A DNA stretch of 64,000 bases from Ramazzottius varieornatus (GCA_001949185.1 BDGG01000014.1:1281666-1345665), one strand, 5' to 3'; shown: positions 1 through 11,510, counted from the first letter of the stretch. Notes: generated from the letters alone by a model not told the origin. Numbers and translations are program-made.

Positions 1-1645
1 ACATGTGGCGCGGTCAAGCCGACCACCTTCTTCACGGGAGTGAAGCACATAAGAAGCGCCTCGGTGCAACAGGTCAGGCCGACGCCAGTCTCTTACTGAT
101 AAGGCTTTAACTGGAGCTGAAACAGGCCTTTCCCCTCAGTGTTTTTCCGGCTAAATGTTCCTTCGACTACGACATGAAGGCTTGGGGTGGACCAAAGGTC
201 TTTACTCCCGAGGCTTGCCCATCTGTGGGATAATTCCTCTCGATTAACCGACACTATGTGATATTATGCAGTAATTCTGCATCGCAGCTACACCATCTTC
301 TTTCAAAATCTTTCCCCCCCTCCCCCCAAACCTCCTGCTTATACTAATTCTTATGCTTGGGCGTAAACTGGTTAGACTGATGGTGAGACTGCCGCCGGAA
401 TGGTGTTTAGCGCGCGCGCGCCGGTGTAAGTGGGCAATAGGGCGCACTTGTGGCGTATGTAGTCAGTGGCAAATGGGTTTTCCCTTCCAGCAGCAGTAAT
501 CTGCTTGTGGTTGTCTACCTAAGGGTCAAATCTTTCCAGCCACAATTAAGATCTGCCGCTCCTGCTGGTGGTGCATAATCGGCATCTTCCGATTAGCGGA
601 GATCATGGGCCAACGCACGGGTACCAGCCAGTGATAGTTGCCTCGTAGATAAGATCGAGAAGGATACAGTGTAGAAATGGTAGAGATATCTGCTCCGCCG
701 GAAAAGCAGCTCCGCTGCAGACTGGTCTAAATTAAGAACATGAGCAGATGCCTAGTTTACAAGCCGACAGCTAACAAATGGAAGGCAGCCATCAGCCATT
801 ACGACGCCGAAGACTGTTCTCGCTAAATGCTCCGTGAGGCCTAAAGATCTCCAAATACTCTGACGCTGCAAAAGTCCCCATGTTGATGGCCATGTCCAAT
901 GCAGTTTGCCTGCCAACCTGGTCCGATACTTTACAAAACGGTACGTCAGTAAAAAACAAGTTGTGAGTAACCGGCAAAATAACGAGCGAATGTTCCTTTG
1001 CAGGTCCAGCGAACAACTATGGAGCCACGCCTTGATGCTGTGGAGGAGAGCGGATGTCCTATCTTTTCTTGTCGCTACTGCACTACTTTCTGACAGCTGA
1101 CGGTGAGTTTCTTACGCTTTATAGACAAACAGTGCGCCATGTTCCAAAAAAGCTCCAAAGTGTTGACAAATGAATTTGGGTACGAAGTCGTACTATTACT
1201 GTCATCGACTGAAATGTTGAACGCATGAAAGATGGCTACAATGGGGTACATTTCTTGGGGAAGAAAGTGAGCATTACAGGACCTTGCTGATAGTTGAAGC
1301 GGGAAGCCTGCAAGTAAGGCTGGAATTGGGTTACGGATCTTGATTGTGTCACTGTGCATCGCGCGATGTTGACTTTTGACAAACTCTATAAATAGTGTCA
1401 ACTGCGCGCGGCTTGGACTCTTGGCCCAGCGCATGGTAATCTTGGGCGGATTCTGCGGGAGATGATCATGTGTTGCTCTTCTTTGCAGGGAAAACATCAC
1501 GTCATCGTCATGGATCAATAGCTGGAGCGTCCTAACGAAGCGTTCTTATGACGAAGTTTGTGGTTTGGTGGTCAGACCATCCTGCTGTATGGATCAGTGG
1601 TAGGTCGGTAGCCACAGCCAAGCCAGCAGCAGCAGTAAGTTCCAC
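1..1645. other. Upstream flank of the CLK gene, no supported gene
   Basis: I see no coding region here that I can defend. The longest open stretch (minus strand, about 1075-1518) has no recognisable domain, no splice-consistent continuation and no protein-like bias. An in-frame TAG at 1601-1603 lies just upstream of the chosen CLK start codon, so the CLK coding region does not extend further as one exon. This interval presumably holds the CLK promoter and 5' UTR, but I see no diagnostic element. Confidence 0.5.
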
Positions 1646-4600
1646 ATGATGAGTACCCGCACCGAGAAGAAGGTTTTGCAGCGCTCCTACTCGTCCACTT
1701 CCTTTCCGGCCAACTACCTGACTGCCAATCAACAGCCTTCGGATTTTCATATTAGCTCATCAACACACCAACACAGAATCGGTTCCAATCATAACTTCAG
1801 CAATCCATATCAATCGTATCATGCTGTGGACCCTATTCAGGCGCTATACGATGACATTCAGCAGACTCGCTTGTCGCACGCTCATCTAACGCAGTCACGA
1901 CCGCCACCAGGTACCAGCCGCCTTCGCTATAATTAGTCGAGATTTTCATCTCAAGTGGCGCACCTTCTCAGTGCTAATGACTGGCTGCGTGCGCTTCTTG
2001 GCAAAAGAACCTTGTACATTTGTATGTCGGCTTTCCAGCTATAAAATGACCGTTGTTTGATAAGGCACAGTATTTACAGAGAAGCAAGCCAGCTTTCGGA
2101 CCTTTCATCCCAGCTGGCAAGAATCCATTTTTGATTCTATATCGTCGGTCCATCGCTACGACGCACCCAAGGCACATTCTTCACAGATTGGAGAGCAGTT
2201 TGCCAGCCCGAAGAAAGAAGACAGAGGGCAGACATCTGGCAGCACTGACTGGTCTTTCGGTCGCTGGGAGGTAGGCTCCCCCTTGACTGGTGGCACTCCT
2301 TGGCGTTTAGCGCCCGAAGAGAAGGCTCAGTTATCCGAGGACTTTGCCAAGTTGGTGGCCGACGCGGCGGAAAAGCGGCGGGCCAGTCTTCCCGCCAGCT
2401 CGATCCCCACACCGGCAGACCTCTGGCCTTCCGCCTACACTTCGCCTTATCTGGCCAATCCTGCCCCGCCTCTAGCCAACGGCTTCTCCCACAGTGCCAC
2501 CACTGCCAGCAGCAGCCCCTGGAGCAGCCTGCAGAGTTCCAGTAGCAGGAGCAGTAGTCAACGTCGCTTCGTCAAGCCGGCAGATCGTGCCCGTCGGCGA
2601 ACGCTGCAGACTTACAGTGGCCTGAGCGCGCCCAGCTTATACGAGGAAGCCGAAGAGGGCGCTGATTCGCTGTCTAACTTTGGGTCGTCTCGGCGAAATA
2701 GTCGAAACTACTCCTCCACCACCACCACCACAACAACTGACAGTCTCGTCAGTGTCAATCTTGACAGGTATCGCCAAACAGAGCAAAGGTCCAGCACCCG
2801 CAGCCGTTTCTCCGAAGCTCCACAGCCAACGATGGGATGTGTGGCTTCGCGGGCGGCTGAAAGACCACGTCGGCCCAGTTACTCTGACGCCCTGTACAGC
2901 AGCCGATCGTCGTCGGCCTTTCCTTCTTCCAGCTTGGGTGTAGCCAGCAGCGACGACAAGTCTTTTGAGCGCTTTTTCACTACGGCTGCTGCTCGGCCTT
3001 CCCTATCATCCGATAGTTCTGTTGTTGATCCACATTCCACTTGGTCGGAAGGAGGTCTGCCACATCAACAAGAGGAAAGGCAGCAGCTTCTGCCCAGCAA
3101 ACAGTCGCACTCTTTCGATCGACATCAGTCTTTGAAGCTGCTGCAAGACATTGAGCTACGTCGCAACTTGCACCAGCAGGACAACATGGCCAGCGATACT
3201 AGCAGCAACAAGAGTGCCTATGTCAGTCCATACGTCCGAGCCCGCTTGAAGGCCCAAGAGCCGGCCAGCCAGCAAAGTACGCTAATTGCTCAACCTTCTA
3301 CGCCGCAAGGCGGCAACGGTCACAATACTGTATCCCGCCAGGACAGCCGTCATGATAGCAGCGCTACCTCCAAGCCGGCGGCGGAAAGCCCGTCGGCCCT
3401 CACTTCCTCCAGCCGCAGTGGCAAGCAGACAGCAGCCGGCAAACGGCGCCGAGACCCACGCTTCCTATCGCTGGTGGACTACAACGCCTTCTTACCGGAC
3501 GAGAAGACTGAGAATGATGAAGGTGCAAGGGCTCAACAGCACAAGGAACAAGGCAGGCCATGGGCCACAGCGCTTCCTGCCACTGTCTCCAGCCTGCCTC
3601 TGGTCCCTGTCCCGGTTAGCGCCCCCCGCAACCCCAAACTGCCCTACTCTCACTCCTTCGATGTGACCTTTCCACTACCGCACATTGAGTTAACGGAAGC
3701 TGACCAGCGTCTCCCCAGTGACCAGAAGGTAGCGGCTGCAACGCTGGCTGATGTGCCGCCATCATCACCAGAAGCTATCGACAGTGGTAGCAGCGCTTTG
3801 CCACTGCCCTTTGTCCCACAAGATGGCGCTACCCTCTCCATCCTTTTTCAAGGCAGTCATTCGCCCAAAGAGGACTTGTCGCTACCTCAGCCCCGTGAAG
3901 CCAGCCACCTTTCCCTCGGCGGCAGGACCGATGGCCAGCAACTGACGGAAAGCACCCTACTGCCCAATGGACACTCGCAACGCCTACCATTCAAAAAGTC
4001 GACGGGCAATAAAAGCTCCAGCGGCGGCAAAACTGTCTTGGCTGACGGAGATGGCCATCTCTTGTATCGCCCTGGCGACATCGTCGGCAATTGTATATCC
4101 TCGTCTCCTTAACGTCAAATACGGCTGTTGTTGACGCCTTCTTCTTTACAGATGAAATATTGGGTACTTTAGGAGAAGGAACTTTTGGCAAAGTTGTCCG
4201 CGCTAAAGCATCCTTGATAGCGTAGGTACTCATGTGCTGTGACCGCGTGCCGTAACTGCATCGTTCTGTTTACGAAACACTTATGTCATCCAACACATGT
4301 GATGGCACTGTTTAGAGACCCCAACACTGGAGAAGAGAAGCAAAAGGTGGTGGCACTCAAAGTCATTCGCAATGTGGAAAAGTACCGAGAAGCGGCAAAG
4401 TTGGAAATCAACGTCCTGCGAACCCTCAAACGGAAAGATCCCACCGGCGTATAGTAAGCTCTGCCGACGGTTGACTGACTTTCTTCTGTTGTTAATGAGC
4501 TTCAATCCTAAGCGATCGCTTTCTGATCTTACAGCCTCTGCGTCCAGATGCTGGACTTTTTTGACCATTACGGCCATATTTGTATTGCCTTTGACATGCT

Positions 4601-6217
4601 AGGCAAGAGTGTCTTCGACTTCCTGGTAAGTCCTCATTGCTGATTCTCCAGACAAAGGAGAGCCAGCCTTGCCGGTACCGAACTAACGCTGCTTTGCAGA
4701 AGGAAAATGGCTACAGTCCTTTCCCCATGGAGCAAGTGCGCTACATCATTTACCAGCTCTGCCACGCAGTTTCCTGTAGGCACTGTGAAACAGTAACACA
4801 ATGAAGATGATCCTTTAAAGCTCATCGCATTCTTCTTTTCTGTCTATTGTGTCTTGGCTGTAGTTTTGCACGGATGTCAGTTGACCCATACCGACCTCAA
4901 GCCGGAAAACATGCTCTTCGTCAGGGACGAATATGACCTTGTGGCCAACCCCTCCAAGGTCAGCTCATTCATTCTCTGTCTAGACAGGCTCGCTGCTCCA
5001 GCTGCTAGAATATTCCATAGCTGTATATCTGACCTTTCGCTGTCGCAGTGTCTGATTATGTAGGGCAAGCGAAATAGCGCCGAGGTCTTGAGGGGAACTT
5101 ACTCAAGTGGCTCGCCGGTACTGCGCCGCGTAAAGGATGCCAGCATCCGTAAGTTGTCACTTTATCACTCCAGTACCTTATTCGTTACGAGGGCTAATTG
5201 ATATGATTTTGTGTAGAGTTGATCGACTTTGGCTCTGCGACGTTTGACGATGAGCACCACAGCACGGTCATCTCAACCCGTCACTACCGGGCACCGGAAG
5301 TCATTCTCGGTAAGTCATCTGCCACCAGTCGACAAGGTGCAGAGAGCAAACAGATGATGATGCAAACCGTTACCCTTACAGAGCTGGGATGGTCTCAGCC
5401 ATGTGATGTCTGGAGTATCGGTAAAGTAGTCTTCTCTTTCTTTTGGCAAGACTCTAGTCTTCAGTGGACACTGTATCTCAAAGACGATGTTTTATCTTCT
5501 AGGCTGCATCCTCTTCGAGCTGTTCACTGGTGTGACCTTGTTCCAAGTAAGTCTGCCCAAGTGCCCAAGGGTAATCAGAACAGATTCATCTTCATCTCGT
5601 TCAAAACAGACTCACGATAATCTGGAACACTTGGCCATGATGGAGCGGATCCTAGGTCCATTGCCTCACAGGTTCGAGCATCTTTTCCAGTACAACCGCA
5701 ATTAACTGAGAAATACTTCAAGGGTGACTTATTTACAGGATGTGCAAGCGAACAAGGTAGGGCTGCCAATCGATCGTCATTATCATATATCTGTTGCTGA
5801 TAGATATTAGTGGGGAGTTTTGAAGCTGTGTGATTTTGTGAAGAACGCCCTTTTACGTCGATGGAAAGTTGGACTGGGACAGCCGAAGTGCCGATGCCCT
5901 CTATGTCCGCGACAACTGCAAGCCTCTAATGGTAAATTTGTCCTGCTTCTTCCTTTTCCATCTGATGCCCTCCAGAAAATAATGAGGGTAATTTTGTGGC
6001 ATAGCGGTACGTGAACGTGACGCAGGAGGATGAGCGCCATCTCTTCGACCTGATCAGTCGCATGCTGGAGTACGAGCCCAGCGCCCGCATTAAAGTGCAG
6101 GACGCTCTGCTTCACCCATTCTTCGATAAGATAGAGGCCTCCAAGAAAGTCAATCCCGCTCAAGCTCGTCGCAGCTCTTCTTCACAAGAGGCCACCAGCC
6201 AGAATAGTCGGCTATAG
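1646..6217 (+). CDS. CLK: CLK/LAMMER dual-specificity protein kinase with very long disordered N-terminus
   Basis: Dual-specificity kinases of this family phosphorylate SR splicing factors in the nucleus. Fifteen exons chain in phase: 1646-1910, 2080-4092, 4152-4221, 4316-4453, 4535-4625, 4700-4775, 4864-4958, 5064-5148, 5217-5309, 5382-5420, 5503-5546, 5610-5671, 5739-5756, 5844-5931, 6005-6217 (3390 nt, 1129 aa). The kinase domain starts near residue 760 with a Gly loop ([10 protein letters not shown]), VALK lysine about 798, HTDLKPEN with catalytic Asp about 895, DFGSA Asp about 948, RHYRAPE, and the family signature [11 protein letters not shown] at about 1009-1019. The first 750 residues are Ser/Thr/Gln-rich with a Thr homopolymer and no fold I recognise. 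CLKs are usually about 450-550 aa, though Drosophila Doa has long isoforms. The start is the first ATG after an in-frame stop; exon 1 is the least certain exon. The kinase assignment is very secure. Confidence 0.93.
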
Positions 6218-6550
6218 CGCGTCGGTCAAGAGCGCTGGCCGTCTTCGATGGCTCATCTGTCTATTCCGGTAAGCTAAAATTATGCATGTTAACTGTGATA
6301 GAGCGCTGTGACGCTGTATGTCACTATGTCAATGCATCGATGTGGTGATGAACACCTACTCATCATGTGCATACGATCCTTTTGCTCATTTTGATCGCTT
6401 GATGGATATGACCGTCTAGTCAAACTGCAAGTAGTGGAAGGCTTTTGCAATTTTTATTATCAGGGCTGTGCACACGTCTCATGTGCACTGTATAAACAAT
6501 CTGACTATACAGCATCTGCAATGACTGAGCAAATTTCCACTGTAGCAATC

Positions 6551-7171
6551 CTATCCAGAGGTCATCGGAACAAAATTTGGGCTGGCACTGTCGGGTAGGG
6601 GCTTCAGTACCGTCCTTCCTTGTTGGCTGAACATGGTATTCAGTTCTGGGAGAGGCAAATGCGTACTTGGGTTTAATTGGCAGGTCGAAAAGAAAAGTCC
6701 AGGGGCAAAACTTACGACTTAGGGGAACCATGACCATCCCAGGGGCCAGACCTTGGTACAACACGTAAGGACCGCTCGTTCCCAACGAGGCTAAAATAAC
6801 GTGATGATACACATCTGGGTATAGCGAACGTTTGTGGTAATATTCTTCCCAGTGTAGTCGCAGCGACGGTGGATGGCCGTCAACATGTACTTACGAGGAG
6901 GTGGTGCGTAGCCGTAGACATATGTCAACTGGCCGTTGGTGGCCGCCGGTGTGTCAGCTCGCTCCTGGATCATTGGCACCTGTCGCTGTATCTCGACAGC
7001 TTCGTCCCTTTCTCTGACAAGGTCCCACAAACTTCCTGCAACGGACGGCAGAAAAGATTTCAAATAGAACCAAAGCACTTCCCAACCAAAGTACTTACTG
7101 CCGTCGGCATTCTGGATGAAGAGGCATGCGGCGACCAACAGGCCGGTAATACATAGCGAGGGACCCATCAT
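6551..7171 (-). CDS. Small secreted protein, unknown family (secreted cluster member 1)
   Basis: I do not recognise this gene. Four exons on the minus strand chain in phase: 7171-7099, 7035-6895, 6790-6716, 6645-6551 (384 nt, 127 aa), all with GT-AG introns. The product starts with two Met and a clear signal peptide (hydrophobic run ITGLLVAACLF, residues about 8-18). A short charged segment (RERDEAVEIQRQ) follows, then a region rich in Pro, Tyr, Gly and Gln (YVYGYAPPPP). It has almost no Cys after the signal peptide and no transmembrane segment. Its 3' end is tail-to-tail with the CLK gene, 333 bp apart. It shares strand, a phase-1 intron after the N-terminal exon, and Tyr/Pro/Gly composition with the next two genes. 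A secreted structural or matrix protein is likely by inference only. An upstream coding exon (about 7260-7290) is possible but would spoil the signal peptide. Confidence 0.72.
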
Positions 7172-8136
7172 GTCAAAAGTTTCTCTTATCACCTGGCCCA
7201 ACTAAAGAAATACGACTTTCTGATGATTTGGACGACTGGCTTCTTCTTCTGGCGAAGGCTCTGTTGTCACCAATGACCATTTGAACAAGCATCGCAACTA
7301 GAGCAAATTTTGCATCAGACGAATACTCTTGGATGGACGGTCGAGCGAACAATCGGAAGATCGTCAGGTCGATCACCATTGCATGATTATTGTCTGTCGT
7401 TTAGCCTCACCGCTTGTTAACATTGGTATATTCAAGACTTCATTGTGTCCGTGCGGTATAATGGCATTATTGCTGGTTTTTAAAAAAGTAGACCACCGGA
7501 CACACCTATTTGCCTTTTTGATAACTTGACCTTAATAACCACTGAAACATCACATGACTCTTGATAGAAGAATTTTATGAGATGACTTTATTGACGTTGA
7601 CGTTCCGTGACGGCGGACGGAGCTTGGATGAAGACCTTGTCATTCTTTGCCAGGCCTCTTTGACTGGTTATTTTAGGCCCTTTGAGATAACGATAGATTT
7701 GCAGCTTGCCTGGGCGAGAACGGGAGCTCGAAAGAATGGGCTGAATGCTACCGCCTTTTGTTTTTGACTTCCATCATCGATCTATAGTCTATCAAAGTTT
7801 CCTCAGTTTCATGTGCACTCATCTAACGGCGTTTCGGTGAATGGTTCGTTTCACCGCCTTATCTTTCTTAGTGTTCAAATTCATGTTTGCGGCAGATGAT
7901 CTTATTTACAAGGGGTGTCTTTGAAATATTGAACTTGAATTTCTTTTCCAACTGCTACTATTATTTTGGTGCAACGAGGACAAATGGCAGCATTTTCTTA
8001 ACACAAAATTTAGAGCAGATACAGCAGAAAGAAAGTATTTAAAAACCAGGCACAGGTTACGTTAGAAATCTGAGCGTAGGAGAAAATTCTCTCCGTGAGA
8101 GAGAAAGCAATATCAAAAGACAGAAGTAGCAAGAAT
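7172..8136. other. Intergenic between secreted genes 1 and 2
   Basis: This interval is AT-richer than its neighbours and contains no ORF with splice support. It should contain the promoter of secreted gene 1 and the 3' end of secreted gene 2. I see no repeat or RNA gene. Confidence 0.45.
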
Positions 8137-9453
8137 TTAGCGAGCGGTTACCGAAGGAAGTCCAAATCTGTTCAAAATGTAGTTGGGAACTGCAACGAAG
8201 GTAGACGTAAATATATAGTAGTGTTGGGAAATTTTAATGAAGTACTGTAGCTTACGTGGTAAGTAGGGAGAGAAGACAATGGGATTGGTCAGTTGTTGTG
8301 ATGCTAAAGGGGCATAGGGAAGGTACTGGACTTGTGTGTAGTATCCGTACGGAACCCCTAGAGAGAAAACTTAAATGGTGAAACAAAACTCCTCAGCCAA
8401 CCGTCACGCATATTACCTCGAATGGTTTGCGTAGCATTGGTACCAGTGCCAGTGCCAGTGCCAGTCGCGGTACCGCCACCAGTACCCATCATATCCGATC
8501 CAGTCATACCCGTTCCCATCATACCCGATCCCATCATACCCGATCCCATCATACCCGATCCAGTCATACCCGAGCCATAGCCGCCATACGATCCCGACGA
8601 GCTGGGTGGGCTGTAGTACGAGGGTCTTGCAGTTGTGGCGGGGTTGGAATAGGAGTTGGAGCCGTAGGAGCTGGACGAAGGAGAGGCTCCGTAGGAACTT
8701 GCCGTACTGGCGTAGCCCGAGCTGCCGTAGCCGTTATTACCATTGCTCGAAGAGGAGCCGTAGCTGGATGGCGATGCCCCATACGGACTTTGGGAAGGTG
8801 AAGGATAGGGGGAAGGAGCGGAGGAAGCTGCGTAGGATGGTGAAGCGCCGTAGGACGAAGGAGCGGGTGTTTTGTAGGTGGAGGTCGGGGTTGTGACGAC
8901 AGGGACCGCGTAAGTCGAGGTAGTGGCAGCGGCGTATGCTGATGCATATGAAGCGGAAGCACCAGCGCCGCTGCCGGTAGCACCACCGGCAGGGGGAACA
9001 GCAGCCCCCGCCATGGGCATTGCGGCTCCAGAGACAGCCGAGGTCGGCACTTGCGCTTGTTTGTCTGCTGCCGAATCCATTAAACTGCCGATACCCGCTC
9101 CGCCCTTGACCACTTCTCCTCCAGCCGGATTACTGATGATCTGAATGTTTGGGTCTTCGACTGGCAGGGCGTCGTTACTGGTGACGGCTACCGCCGAAGT
9201 GGCGGCACTGGGCTGTACGTCCGCCGGAGTGGGGTCTATTGGGGCTTTCGACGTTGCCTTCATAACAAGCAGGTCAGCTTGGCGAGCTTTTAGACGATCC
9301 GACACTAGAACAAAGGCCACATTTCCGCTTTATCATCTGATATTACAATGTCGAAGGCCTCAGAAGAAACCTACTGGGAAATCTGGCTGCTGCGCTGAAG
9401 CGGAGGCATAATGATATTCCAATGATGGAAAATATGATCCTTGGAGTAGTCAT
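8137..9453 (-). CDS. Secreted Ser/Gly/Tyr/Ala-rich low-complexity protein with Met-rich repeats (secreted cluster member 2)
   Basis: I do not recognise this gene. Four exons chain in phase: 9453-9375, 9304-8417, 8357-8256, 8189-8137 (1122 nt, 373 aa). Exon 1 encodes a signal peptide (IIFSIIGISLCLRFSAAA). Exon 2 encodes an Ala/Pro/Val-rich part, a long Ser/Tyr/Gly/Pro region with repeated YGASPSSYG-like words, then a pentapeptide repeat (GSGMM and variants) and a Thr-Gly run. Exons 3 and 4 encode a non-repetitive C-terminus rich in Tyr, Pro and Leu. The protein appears to have no Cys outside the signal peptide and no membrane anchor. A cuticle, eggshell, silk-like or adhesive matrix protein is plausible, but composition alone cannot decide. 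An upstream in-frame start at about 9537 exists; the chosen ATG gives the better signal peptide. Confidence 0.78.
8485..8574. repeat. 15-bp tandem repeat (six units) coding Met-rich pentapeptides
   Basis: Six contiguous 15-bp units start at 8485, 8500, 8515, 8530, 8545 and 8560. Three are identical and the others differ by a few bases (CCCATC versus CCAGTC variants). On the minus strand they encode Gly-Ser/Thr-Gly/Asp-Met-Met/Thr pentapeptides in secreted gene 2. A 6-bp repeat (about 8442-8468, CCAGTG units), encoding alternating Thr-Gly, lies just downstream in the gene's own direction. Confidence 0.9.
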
Positions 9454-9679
9454 GATTGGGTAACGTACCCTGTGAGGGTCCTTGATTGATACCGCTATCG
9501 CCTGCTTATATCCAAGTACAGCCGCTTTCTCTCTCAACCAGCCGAATATTTTGCAAAATCACTACATCGACTGTGACTGTAAAGTTCTCACAGAATTCTG
9601 TGTGGAATTAAAAACCAGAGCTTTTAAATTTTGATCACTATTGATCACTAGTACTTTCACGGTGTTGATATCGGTTCAC

Positions 9680-9992
9680 ATGAGAAATGCGTTCGCTGTC
9701 AGCGTTTTTTGTTCGAAGGTCGCGATTGCGAGCTTGCTATTGACCGTGGGACCTATATTTGCCATGCCCAGTCAGTTCGACCAACAACACAACCTTCAGT
9801 TGTCCCTACGCTTGAAGAGCGTACGATTTTCAGCTTTTGTTTAGTCCACTGTTTTGTGAAACTAACACCTCGCTTGCTTGCTCTAAAGAAAGGATAATTT
9901 CCCTAGGTGGGAAGATATTCTGTTTGCACAGCGTATAGCGTGTCTTTTTGTGATTTGTGTGATGAGCGTGATTATATCTGCCATGAGTTATG
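9680..9992 (+). CDS. Candidate small secreted Cys-containing peptide gene (tentative)
   Basis: This is a tentative two-exon model, 9680-9820 plus 9906-9992 (about 75 aa), using a phase-0 GT-AG intron with acceptor TTCCCTAG. Exon 1 encodes a convincing signal peptide (VAIASLLLTVGPIFA) and a Gln/Leu-rich stretch. Exon 2 would add about 28 residues with four Cys ending at a TGA. The gene sits opposite the three-gene secreted cluster. The weak donor (GTACGA) and a competing open frame at 9950-10147 make the 3' half uncertain; that second frame could instead belong to a later exon. No family is recognised. Confidence 0.28.
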
Positions 9993-10458
9993 ATGGTAGC
10001 TCAATAATGAAGAACGTCGGAGTTCCGACTTCTGAGCACAAAGCGAGATACACTCATGCGAACAATGACATCAAACTTGGGAAAGTAGAGCAGTGCGCCA
10101 CGTTTGCCGCTAGCAAACTGGCCGAAAGTTCGATGATCTATGCCTGAATTCAGAAGAAGGCTGCAGTACTGCAAATCTGGTCTTTTGTTATACTGTAATG
10201 ATGGAAAAATGTCAAAGAAGTGTACGTCGACAGGCTGGCTCTTGGTATAATATAATCGTTTGCTTGAAACATTTCGCAGTGTATGAAGTTAGACTGCCTG
10301 GTAAAAATCGTTTTCGCGAATGGAATGTTAACGAAAGCGACAATGTTTTGAAAAGGAGGTGACTTATGAACAGATTCTGGTTTTTGATCGTGCAGTGAAT
10401 TCCGTAACGAAGAAGTTATACTATGGTACGATTCAGAGATCTGAAACTGTTCGAATGA

Positions 10459-11510
10459 TCATCGTCTTCCGTAGCCGCCATGCGACCCAGAAGAAACGTA
10501 GTTGTTGCTGGCACCGTATCCGTAGTTGGAGTTCGTGTTGGTACTAGCAGTGGTGGTAGCAGTGTTACCGCCGGTGTTGCCACCAGTGGCGTACGCGTAA
10601 GAAGCTCCAGGTACCACCCTAAACAGACAAAAGGAGGTCATGGTCCTTCCTGCCAACTCAATTTGAAACCTCAAGCCTTACCTGACATTAGGCGCCGTTC
10701 CTGGTACTTGCAGACCTAATCCGGCTACGCCCAGTCCGGCAATGTTTCCTGCAATAGTCGCCATGGATAGTTGTCGGACAATATGACCGGGTGTCAATGA
10801 TGATTGCCTACCTGCATTGGCCGCGAAATAGACTCCAGAGTTTGCCGCTAGTCCGGCGTTATTGCCTAATCCGGTAGCAGTTGCTGCTGGTGCGACAGTG
10901 GCCTGTGTGCTCGTAGGAAACAGTGCCAAATAAGGAACCAAGGGCCCGTTGAAGGCGGCAATGCCGACGGCTGTCGAATCTGCCAGGTTCAGGGGATTGG
11001 TTCGGTAGATATTTATCACGTGCTGGTTTCCTGTTCGCTCATTGAAGGCGTTGCGTATAGGACCGCTAAAGCCCGCGCCGTTTTGGAAAGAGAAAGGATA
11101 TAAACCAGTTGATACGGGTGATCCAGGCAAGGTGGCCAAGAAGTTGGTGACGTTAGTCTGAGTGCCTGTGGCCCCGGTAGCGCCAGCGGCATTTCCCGCA
11201 TTGTTGATGTTGCCCAACGTCACAGGCAACTGGATCAAGGGAAAGTTAACTGCAAGTCGAGAATATTCATCCCTTGTTCGTTTTACATAGTTATGCAGCA
11301 GGGAGATGCCATACACCTACCCAATTGGTTATTAGCGTTGCCCGTTACAGCGTTGTTGGTGGTGGGATTGCTGTAGGAAGGGGGAGCGGCGGACCCGTAA
11401 CTTGATCCATACCTGCTGCCGCCGTACTGACAGAAGACCGATTGAACCAGCAGCGTCCAAATACCCACAAGCAACAGATTCCGCCGTGCCGATCCCGTCA
11501 TTCTCGTCAT
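10459..11510 (-). CDS. Secreted Gly/Asn/Ala/Tyr-rich low-complexity protein (secreted cluster member 3)
   Basis: I do not recognise this gene. Four exons chain in phase: 11510-11321, 11249-10812, 10748-10682, 10618-10459 (855 nt, 284 aa). Exon 1 encodes a signal peptide (LLLVGIWTLLVQSVFC) followed by a Gly/Ser/Tyr segment. Exon 2 carries a less repetitive core with hydrophobic blocks and Ala/Thr/Gly/Asn runs. Exon 3 is a short Gly/Leu/Val repeat (IAGLGVAGLGLQVPG). Exon 4 is Thr/Asn/Gly/Tyr-rich and ends GGYGRR. There is no Cys after the signal peptide region. The phase-1 first intron and overall design match secreted gene 2, suggesting ancient tandem duplication with fast divergence. Extracellular matrix, cuticle or eggshell are possible roles; none is shown. 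Confidence 0.78.

Noticed and set aside
1075-1518. Minus-strand 147-codon open frame upstream of CLK
   Set aside because: No recognisable domain, no splice-consistent neighbour and no coding-like composition.
8427-8801. Plus-strand open frame rich in Arg, His, Thr and Ser
   Set aside because: It is the antisense of the repetitive exon of secreted gene 2; repeats create long open frames on both strands.
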